Below, piece by piece: positions 1-4,596 of a stretch of DNA of 8,001 nucleotides. The translations under genes were made by a program, and so were the position numbers. The notes under the pieces were generated by a model. It saw nothing but the letters and a program-made list of their open reading frames with translations, searched no databases and had not been told where the DNA came from. The stretch lies in assembly GCA_021802085.1 (NCBI GenBank), contig JAKAAZ010000169.1:1-8001 (forward strand), in the 5' to 3' direction. The first letter of the stretch is position 1. Every line of letters starts with the position of its first letter. Source of the stretch: Acidobacteriota bacterium. GTDB lineage: Bacteria; Acidobacteriota; Terriglobia; Terriglobales; Acidobacteriaceae.

Positions 1-1
1 C

Positions 2-325
2 TATCTGCTTCGAAATCGAAGCAACGTTCGACAGCAACTCCTCGCGCGCGTGCGTGAAAATCTGGCCACGCTGGATCGGCTGCTTGCCGGCGCGCCCACC
101 ATTTCGCGCCTCGAGGTTCAAGGCGGCTGGTATGCGGTGCTGCGCGTTCCCGCGTTGATGAGTGGAGAATCGCTGGCGATTCGTCTCATCGAACAGCAGC
201 GCGTCGTGGTGCATCCCGGCTATTTTTATGGGTTCGATGGCGACGGCTGGATCGTTCTCAGCCTGCTTCCGCCCACGCCTGAATTTTGCGAAGGAATCGC
301 GCGGTTGCTTCACTCGACTGCCTGA
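2..325 (+). CDS. Class I/II (fold-type I) PLP-dependent aminotransferase, C-terminal part, 5' end outside window
   Basis: The frame is open from the first bases of the window to the TGA at 323-325, giving about 107 residues of a protein that starts upstream. The sequence reads as the small C-terminal domain of a class I/II aminotransferase: a helix rich in Arg and Leu, then L-E-x-x-G-G-W-Y-A-V-L-R-V-P, then V-V-V-H-P-G-Y-F-Y-G-F, then W-I-V-L-S-L-L-P-P and a final helix ending R-L-L-H. This order is known from cytosolic PLP enzymes of the alanine/aspartate aminotransferase group. The PLP-binding lysine lies in the missing upstream part. The segment that often carries the carboxylate-binding arginine reads V-L-S-L-L here, as I recall for one subgroup of these enzymes, so the substrate cannot be told. 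A GTG at 50 gives a shorter ORF but cuts through the domain, so I reject it as the true start. Confidence 0.85.
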   Translation, partial: YLLRNRSNVRQQLLARVRENLATLDRLLAGAPTISRLEVQGGWYAVLRVPALMSGESLAIRLIEQQRVVVHPGYFYGFDGDGWIVLSLLPPTPEFCEGIARLLHSTA

Positions 326-340
326 TTCAGCGGAACTTGG

Positions 341-357
341 TACTACAGTTGTAACTA
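341..357 (+). promoter_or_regulatory. Orphan BlaI/MecI/CopY-type operator-like dyad
   Basis: The sequence TACTACAGTTGTAACTA contains a perfect TACA-GT-TGTA core at 344-353. This is the core recognised by winged-helix repressors of the BlaI/MecI/CopY family. The outer arms are imperfect. It lies 16 bases after the aminotransferase stop and points towards what is now transposon debris, so the gene it may have controlled is gone or was never here. A ten-base core can occur by chance. Confidence 0.4.
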
Positions 358-401
358 AATGATAGGCTGCAAGGTGCTCAGGCAGGCTTTCCGTGTAGGC
401 G

Positions 402-508
402 ATGGAGAAGGCGATCCGAGGTTGGAAGGACGAGTTGATGCGCGCGCATCGGCGGATGGGTGATCTGTTTGCGCGAACCGAAGCGCGGGAACGCAGTCTG
501 GCCTATCT
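402..508 (+). pseudogene. Truncated N-terminus of an IS701-like DDE transposase
   Basis: An ORF starts at ATG 402, just after an in-frame TAG at 396-398, and runs to a stop at 618-620. Only its first ~36 residues look like a known protein. The pattern W-x-x-E-L-x-x-x-H-x-R-M-x-x-x-F-A-R-x-E-x-R-E-R-S-L-A-Y-L matches, from memory, the N-terminal helical region of IS701-family transposases (about 400 residues when complete). After L-A-Y-L at about 508 the sequence becomes unrelated and soon GT-rich, so the gene was cut off there. None of the DDE catalytic core is present, so this is a dead remnant. The family call rests on one short segment. Confidence 0.6.
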
Positions 509-523
509 GATATGGAGTGACCC

Positions 524-545
524 TGTCAATTCCTGCGAAACTGTG
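524..545. mobile_element. Candidate right-hand terminus of the IS21 remnant
   Basis: Starting at 524 the plus strand reads TGTCAATTCCTGCGAAACTG. The terminus at 2702 read on the minus strand also begins TGTCA, as expected for two inverted IS21-type ends. The position falls just after the IS701-like similarity stops, which suits an insertion edge. No target-site duplication is visible (bases before 524 differ from those after 2702), and only five terminal bases clearly agree, so this is a weak call. Confidence 0.25.
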
Positions 546-584
546 GGGTTGTTTTTGTCGTTGTCGTTGCATTGGTCGTTTTCC

Positions 585-778
585 GAGGACAGGGCGAGCA
601 GCAGTCGGGGCAGATTTTAGCGACGATCGATCAGTCTGATATTCGCGGGTCGAAACCGCATAATCTTGATCCGTCGGGAGCTGCCTCTGACTAAAATTGC
701 GAGTCCGGCTGGGCCTGTCGCATAGGGCATACGAGGATTCTCTTACGTGCATGCTCCGGCTGCTGCTGGCTCTGTCCT
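585..778. repeat. Imperfect inverted repeat, arms 585-612 and 751-778
   Basis: The left arm, starting GAGGACAGGGCGAGCAGCAG, and the reverse complement of the right arm, starting GAGGACAGAGCCAGCAGCAG, agree at 24 of 28 positions. The arms are separated by 138 bases. A second pair, ATTTTAG near 614 and CTAAAAT near 690, lies inside in the same inverted sense. The arms could be two copies of a dispersed intergenic repeat, or the ends of a small non-autonomous element. No coding frame spans the interior convincingly. Confidence 0.6.
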
Positions 779-861
779 CGAAATGGTTGTCGTGGTTCAT
801 GGGTTGGGTCGTTTTTGTTTTTCATTCTTTGGAAAGTTTTTGCTTTTGTTCTTGCTTTTCG

Positions 862-1758
862 TCAGACCACCATCCGCAGCTTGGCTGCCGCTTCCGCCTT
901 GGTCCCGATGGCCCACACGAAGCCCAGCAGTTCACGCCCCACCGCGGTGATGATTTTCCTCTGGTCCTTGCCTGCCGCCGACAGCCTCATGTAGCGCTTG
1001 TGCAATCGGTGTTGCGCTTTCCAGGCGATCTCCTTGATTTCTTCGGGCACCCCTTGCTGCCGCTTGCGCAACGCCGGCCCGACGCCTGGCCGCAGCCGAT
1101 AGCTCCAGGCAGCTTCGACGACGATGCGTCGCAAGTGCGCGTTGCCCGCTTTGGTGATGCTCCCTTGTTGCTTGCGCTTGCCGCTGGAGTTCTCGCTGGG
1201 CACCGCGCCGCTGTAACCCATCAACTGCCGCGCGCCTTCCAAGCGGGAGATATTGCCCAACTCCGCCGCAATCGTCATCGCCGAGATCTGCGCGATGCCG
1301 CGCAATGCCTGCAAGCCCTGGATGACTTCCTGGATCTCCGGCGAGGCCAGCTTGATCGCCTCCGTGATGGCCTTCTCCAGCCGCGCCACCCGCTCGCCCA
1401 TGTGCTCGACTTCGTGCAGATAATCCAGCCGCGTCGACTCTTGCGCTACCTGCGGAAAGCGCAGCTGCCGCACCCAGGTCATGTAGGACTGCGTCCACGC
1501 CTTTACCCCAGGCGCCGGACGCTGCCCCGTGCGCAACAGAAATTTACTCAGCCGGTGACGCGCCCGCAACTGGTCCTGCTTGGCCGCCTCGCGCGCCCGC
1601 ACCAGATCGCGCAACGCCTCGGAGCCTGCGTCCGGGACCCACACCGCCGTCAGATCGCCGGACCGGAAACTGCGCGCCAGCCTCTCGGCATCCCGCCGGT
1701 CCGTCTTCACCCGGTCGCCGGCCTTGACCGGAACCAGCGTCGGCGCGATCACCGCGCA
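862..1758 (-). mobile_element. IS110/IS116/IS902-family element remnant, N-terminally truncated transposase
   Basis: This is the IS110 part of the chimera, about 298 residues where a full protein has roughly 340 to 450. What remains is the end of the RuvC-like DEDD domain (K-T-D-R-R-D-A), the linker helices and the whole transposase_20-type domain with its serine motif, up to the TGA at 864-862. Missing are the first ~80 to 100 residues and everything upstream. In IS110-group elements the recombination guide (bridge) RNA is encoded in the non-coding end flanking the transposase, generally on the 5' side, so that end has probably been lost too. The 3' boundary of the element cannot be fixed by eye; the A-rich minus-strand sequence beyond the stop (about 800-861) may be its non-coding end. 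Confidence 0.8.
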
Positions 1759-2397
1759 CTCGGCTTCCAGCTGCGCGTCCAGCTCTTCCCAGCTCGATAC
1801 GCGGGGAATCGGAACCATGAAGTTGCGTCGCGCATAGCCGACCAGCCCTTCCACTTTGCCCTTATCGTTGCCCTTGGCCGGGCGTCCGAACTTGCTGGCA
1901 AACAGGTAGTAGCTCTTCAGTTCGGAAAAGGCCCGCGTCTTCTGCCGTTCTTCGCCACCCAGAATCCAGGCCACTGCGATCCTGGCGTTGTCATAGAGAA
2001 TGCATATGGGAACCCCGCCAAAATATGCAATTGCGCGGACGTGGCCTTCGAGAAATGCCTCTGTCGTCTCCGCCGGAAACGCAATCACGAAGCAGTCGTC
2101 GGAGTGCGGTAGATCGAACGCCAGATAGTGCGCCTTCTGTTCCACGCCGGCAATCACGACCAGTGCTTCACCAAAGTCCGCCTGCGCCTCGCCGGCAGGA
2201 TGCGCCAGCGGCACAAACATCTCCTGGCCCCGCAGTCGCTCTCTGCGTACATACTGGCTCACGATGCCGTAGCCGCCCGTGAACCCATGCTCTTCTCGCA
2301 ACCGGTCGAAGATCCGCTTGGCCGTGTGCCGCTGCTTGGCCGGTCGCGTCTTGTCTTCTTGAAGGATCGCGTCGATGATGCCCAGCCACGGCCCCAA
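862..2397 (-). CDS. Chimeric transposase ORF: IS21 IstA DDE domain fused in frame to IS110 C-terminal part
   Basis: This 511-codon frame starts at a TTG (2397) only because an amber codon (2427-2425) lies just upstream. Residues 1-213 are an IstA-type transposase: A-D-F-G-E-A with Asp74, L-Y-D-N with Asp136 and K-G-K-V-E-G with Glu183 form the complete DDE triad. At residues 213-214 (Glu-Cys, about 1761-1756) the protein switches to an IS110-family transposase: A-P-T-L-V-P-V-K, then K-T-D-R-R-D-A with Asp233 and Asp236 (second half of the DEDD site), a helical middle, L-R-G-I-A-Q (about 365), G-Y-S-G-A-V-P-S-E-N-S-S-G with the conserved serines 404/405, and N-A-H-L-R-R. The IS110 N-terminal Asp and Glu, and the IstA helix-turn-helix and C-terminal tail, are absent. 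The frame is open throughout. Activity is unlikely because each half lacks essential parts. Confidence 0.85.
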   Translation of the reverse strand: MGPWLGIIDAILQEDKTRPAKQRHTAKRIFDRLREEHGFTGGYGIVSQYVRRERLRGQEMFVPLAHPAGEAQADFGEALVVIAGVEQKAHYLAFDLPHSDDCFVIAFPAETTEAFLEGHVRAIAYFGGVPICILYDNARIAVAWILGGEERQKTRAFSELKSYYLFASKFGRPAKGNDKGKVEGLVGYARRNFMVPIPRVSSWEELDAQLEAECAVIAPTLVPVKAGDRVKTDRRDAERLARSFRSGDLTAVWVPDAGSEALRDLVRAREAAKQDQLRARHRLSKFLLRTGQRPAPGVKAWTQSYMTWVRQLRFPQVAQESTRLDYLHEVEHMGERVARLEKAITEAIKLASPEIQEVIQGLQALRGIAQISAMTIAAELGNISRLEGARQLMGYSGAVPSENSSGKRKQQGSITKAGNAHLRRIVVEAAWSYRLRPGVGPALRKRQQGVPEEIKEIAWKAQHRLHKRYMRLSAAGKDQRKIITAVGRELLGFVWAIGTKAEAAAKLRMVV

Positions 2398-2566
2398 CTT
2401 GGGCCGCCTTACCGCTTGCTGCCGCTAATACCCCGGCGGCGCCGCATACCGCAGCATCTTCCGCACCCTGTCCCGCGAGATGCCGAACTCCCGCGCTACC
2501 GCCCGTTGACTCCGCCTCCACCCATACCGCACGTCGTACACGCCCGTAAAGTTCCACCCTGTACAT
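1759..2566 (-). pseudogene. istA: istA-type IS21 transposase pseudogene
   Basis: The genuine istA start is ATG 2566-2564, giving M-Y-R-V-E-L-Y-G-R-V-R-R-A, a typical IstA opening. Around 2515 the frame shifts (one extra or two missing bases) and the expected helix-turn-helix continues in the next frame as R-S-Q-R-A-V-A-R-E-F-G-I-S-R-D-R-V-R-K-M, followed by A-A-P-P-G-Y and an amber TAG at 2427-2425. After the stop it continues into the DDE domain described in the chimera entry and ends at about 1759 where IS110 sequence begins. It therefore carries three lesions: frameshift, nonsense codon and loss of its C-terminal ~290 residues. No istB follows. A purine-rich GGAGGG directly abuts the ATG. 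Confidence 0.85.
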
Positions 2567-2626
2567 CCCTCCGGTGTCCCATGAATCCGGCTGCCGCAGC
2601 AACCCCATCCACAAAACCAATGTCCG

Positions 2627-2702
2627 GCGGTGGCCTACTTTTTCATTCACCGCCACAGCACCACGCTCTCGCGGTCTGCGGTGGCCTATTTTTACGCTGA
2701 CA
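2627..2702 (-). repeat. IS21-type terminus with two internal repeats
   Basis: Read on the minus strand from 2702, the element opens TGTCAGCGTAAAAATAGG and continues CCACCGC (to 2678). A second copy of the AAAAA-x-TAGGCCACCGC motif lies at 2643-2627, 35 bases inward, with one base different. Paired copies of a short motif just inside the terminus are usual for IS21 elements and are thought to bind IstA. The istA start lies 61 bases inside. The outermost bases touch the reading frame of an unknown gene on the right, marking an insertion or deletion edge. Confidence 0.75.
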
Positions 2703-2913
2703 TTCTCATGAGGCGCTGTCCGTGCCGAAACCGCTTGAATTCGAAGTTGATTTCACGTTCATTGATCCTCTCTTGAAGGAAGCGAAGAAGCTCTGGAATT
2801 CCGATTCTCCACCTGCCGGCCGCGATGGTTGCAAGGACTGCATAAAGTTCCAGACGCTTTTGGCTCTCGGTACCGAGATAGACGAAACCAGCCAGACTCA
2901 GGACCGCCCTTGA
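2701..2913 (+). pseudogene. C-terminal stub of an unknown protein, cut by the IS21 end
   Basis: From just inside the IS21 edge to TGA 2911-2913 an open frame of about 70 codons reads like genuine protein: P-L-E-F-E-V-D-F-T-F-I-D-P-L-L-K-E-A-K-K-L-W, then P-P-A-G-R-D-G-C-K-D-C-I-K-F-Q. The paired cysteines after G-R-D-G resemble short C-terminal tails I associate with large uncharacterised proteins, some of them nuclease-like, but I cannot name the family. A GTG at 2722 could serve as a start, but it has no clear ribosome binding site, and the sequence looks like the tail of a longer gene whose front was lost when IS21 inserted. Confidence 0.5.
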
Positions 2914-3015
2914 CAGAACCCTTAACACACCTGCGACCTCTGTCCTGTAGACCTCTGCCCAGTCCTTGATTTTACTGGCGATTCCGCTTCGACCTTTGCC
3001 GCTGTTTGGCAGAGA

Positions 3016-3960
3016 TCATGGGTTCGGCGTGAGTTCCAATCGGGCTCCCCAGACCCGTTGTTTGCTCCCAACATTTCCTTCCCACTCACGAGAGAAGCCG
3101 GGATAGACAAATGCCGAACGGATAGTTTCTGCATCCCGGATAGAGACGCCACACTCTCTAACTGTGTCGTACCAAGTGCTGGCGACCTGTTCAGTCATAT
3201 CCGTGATAATTTTTTTAGCTTCGTCGTGTTCAAGGAGAAAGCGAGCGGGCTGCGAAAATATGTTTGCAGCGTTGGCAAATCGTCCCTTATCCCCGCACAC
3301 CATCGCCAGATCGCGGCGGTCCTGGCCTATCTGAGGGGCTGGCGTCAGATCGTAGGCGGGAGATAGGCTCCACTGACGAGCAGGAGCGATAGCGCATGAT
3401 TCCTTGGATGATCCTCGATATTTGAGATCAGCGCGTTGAACACAATTCGGCAGAAGAGTTCGCACGTGTCCCGTTTTGGTTGATCTACGACACGTCGCAT
3501 CTCTTCGGCCAGCAGGATGTATGACCAGCGGTCCCTGTTCGATACTGCGTCATCCGTGCGGAGCACTGTCAGGCCACTAATCATCCGTATGCGTGTATAT
3601 CCCTCAACCGTGCCGTGTCGATCAAATCGCTTTACAAGCAGAACATCTTTACCGGCGACAGTCTCAATGCGACTCTCCGCCGTTGTGATGCCGCATCGGC
3701 GAGCAAGCTGCAACATTGCATGTTCCACCCGTTCGTAGTTCCAGCGATCATCGGGCCGCGCGAATTTGGCGATCCAGAGTTCGCCGCGATCCTCTATCAC
3801 AGCCTTGGGGCGGGCGCCTCCCATGGCAGTGCCTAATAGGAGACCTGCCTACCCAACTCAGTCTCTTTCTGATCCCTCTGCGCCCGCTCAAGGCCGATTC
3901 AAAGCACATAGCCTTCCATGAGGGCGGCTTTCTTCAAGTCCGTCACTATGAGCTGGTTTG
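3016..3960 (-). pseudogene. hipA: hipA-type serine/threonine kinase (type II toxin) pseudogene
   Basis: Two overlapping minus-strand frames form one HipA-like protein. The front frame has L-L-L-G-T-A-M-G-G-A-R-P-K-A (about 3842-3804), W-I-A-K-F, V-E-H-A-M-L-Q-L-A, D-V-L-L-V-K-R-F-D-R and N-A-L-I-S-N-I-E-D-H-P-R-N-H-A-L (to 3390). The second frame continues W-S-L-S-P-A-Y-D-L-T-P, F-L-L-E-H-D-E-A and A-F-V-Y-P-G-F-S, ending at TGA 3018-3016. One base is missing near 3390. Upstream, the related frame reads E-R-A-Q-R-D-Q-K-E-T-E-L-G-R-Q, off by another shift near 3845, with a TGA at 3901-3899 and weaker matching sequence to about 3960. In E. coli HipA the catalytic Asp309 precedes x-H-x-K-N; here that position is Glu. 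Complete HipA proteins have about 400 to 440 residues; the N-terminal ~100 are not recognisable and no HipB gene is visible. Confidence 0.85.
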
Positions 3961-4005
3961 AGCAGGAGAGGATCTCCTTCGATCCAAACCAAAGGGGATA
4001 CTGGC

Positions 4006-4161
4006 GTGAGTTTCGAAGTCATCATCCCTTTGCTGAAGCCGATCGAACATCAGCTGATGAATACGACAATCTCCGAGATCAGGGTCAATCCCGACATCTC
4101 AGTCTGGATCGAAGAGAAGGTCTCCTCTCCCTCATGCAGCAGTTCTAAATGGACGCCATAG
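4006..4161 (+). pseudogene. trbB: N-terminal fragment of a TrbB/VirB11-like conjugation ATPase
   Basis: A GTG at 4006 is preceded by AAAGGGG (3991-3997) at a good distance and opens the sequence S-F-E-V-I-I-P-L-L-K-P-I-E-H, then T-I-S-E-I-R-V-N-P-D-I-S-V-W-I-E. From memory this matches the start of TrbB/VirB11/CpaF-type secretion ATPases, hexamers that power type IV secretion at the inner membrane. Similarity ends near residue 39 (about 4122); the frame then runs as Ser-rich nonsense to a TAG at 4159-4161. The Walker motifs, about 100 residues further on in the family, are absent, so this is a truncated dead gene. The ribosome binding site and codon pattern favour this frame over the overlapping plus-strand frame starting at 3918. 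Confidence 0.6.
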
Positions 4162-4225
4162 TGGGCAATTTCCGCGCGATGTGCTCGCCTGAATGATCGA
4201 GCGGCCGAGGTTTTCTTGATGTTTT

Positions 4226-4258
4226 GGTCGAGTTTTCTGTACGACCGCGCTTTTTTTT
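4226..4258 (+). terminator. Weak terminator-like hairpin with T8 tract
   Basis: GGTCG (4226-4230) and CGACC (4242-4246) can pair around an 11-base loop. Four bases later comes a run of eight T (4251-4258). A five-pair stem with a large loop and a gap before the T run is poor for an intrinsic terminator, so this is only a candidate. It would end transcripts coming from the conjugation-gene remnant. Confidence 0.3.
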
Positions 4259-4280
4259 GGGAAAAGAGGAGGGGAAAATT

Positions 4281-4319
4281 ATGCTTTTCGGGCCTCAAAA
4301 GCCGCCGCATCCCCGATAA
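4281..4319 (+). CDS. 12-codon ORF with strong Shine-Dalgarno, possibly a leader peptide or gene stub
   Basis: AGAGGAGGGG (4265-4274) followed by AAAATT leads into ATG 4281, which is one of the best ribosome binding sites in the window. The frame encodes only M-L-F-G-P-Q-K-P-P-H-P-R before TAA at 4317-4319. The proline-rich peptide could be a leader that stalls ribosomes. More simply, it may be the surviving start of a gene lost by rearrangement, like the truncated gene just upstream. No function is claimed. Confidence 0.25.
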   Translation: MLFGPQKPPHPR

Positions 4320-4478
4320 AGACGGCCCATTTAGAATTGCTCTCCCTCATGAGAAAAGATTGTCTAAATACACAAAATGGTTTACACCCTCGAAACTGAC
4401 GGCTCGATTACAACCGGGATGGCACCTCGGTTCTGAAGGCTGGTGGTTGCGGCGGGTTCGAAATTGTTCGCGTGAGCA

Positions 4479-4519
4479 CGACCTTTGGTCGCACGTTTTG
4501 AAGTTACGATGCGCTTCAA
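4479..4519. promoter_or_regulatory. Two operator-like dyads upstream of the GH51 gene
   Basis: CGACC-TTT-GGTCG at 4479-4491 is a perfect 13-base palindrome. Immediately after, TTGAAG (4498-4503) and CTTCAA (4514-4519) form a second perfect dyad with centres about one and a half helical turns apart. They lie 78 to 118 bases ahead of the GH51 start, where a sugar-responsive regulator could bind. Neither matches a consensus I can name. Confidence 0.25.
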
Positions 4520-4596
4520 CTTCGATTCACAGCAACGAGTCCCGCAGTGATAAGCTTCTTGCGGAAACATAGAGCAATTTTAATGGAGCTGCGAGA

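Larger units (their letters stand above)
509..861. other. Non-coding, GT-rich transposon junction region with no supported gene
   Basis: No frame here looks like a real protein. A minus-strand ORF of 140 codons covering 378-800 is low in complexity and rich in Gln, Arg and Ser, and it runs antisense to the IS701-like fragment, so it is not called. The stretch holds a GT-rich run near 545-580, an imperfect inverted repeat (585-612 with 751-778), a shorter ATTTTAG/CTAAAAT pair inside it, and a second GT-rich run at 785-860. It probably consists of the 3' non-coding tail of the IS110 remnant on its right and an end of another element on its left. Confidence 0.5.
4162..4596. other. Intergenic region upstream of the arabinofuranosidase operon
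   Basis: I see no convincing gene in these 435 bases. A plus-strand frame at 4216-4572 has neither recognisable motifs nor a ribosome binding site at its start. The base composition is richer in A and T than the flanking operon. The stretch holds a weak terminator-like hairpin, a 12-codon ORF with a very good Shine-Dalgarno and two dyads listed separately. The operon promoter must lie here or in the last part, but no clear -35/-10 pair stands out. Confidence 0.5.

Noticed and set aside
540..580. GT-rich run considered as a CRISPR or tandem repeat array
   Set aside because: The units are short and irregular (GTTGTCGTTG-like), with no constant repeat plus unique spacer pattern.
378..800. Minus-strand frame of 140 codons
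   Set aside because: The composition is low in complexity (Gln/Arg/Ser), it has no motifs, and it runs across the IS701-like fragment and an inverted repeat.
697..2112. Long plus-strand open frame of 471 codons
   Set aside because: It is antisense to the transposase chimera, which shows clear family motifs. The plus-strand product is rich in Arg, Pro, His and Leu and has no recognisable domain, as expected for the shadow of a GC-rich gene.
2910..2933. TTGACA at 2910-2915 as a promoter -35 box
   Set aside because: No acceptable -10 element lies at the right distance and no plus-strand gene follows.
3918..4148. Plus-strand frame of 76 codons overlapping the conjugation ATPase fragment
   Set aside because: It is in a different frame from the TrbB-like similarity, lacks a ribosome binding site and has no recognisable motif.
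4411..4430. GGGATGGCACCTCGG resembling a T-box antiterminator motif
   Set aside because: It differs from the conserved T-box bulge sequence, no specifier stem or terminator is seen, and the gene downstream is not an amino-acid gene.
4452..4466. GGGTTCGAAATT resembling a tRNA T-arm, hence an attachment site
   Set aside because: The flanking bases cannot form the T stem, no acceptor or anticodon arm is nearby, and no second copy of the motif was seen in the window.
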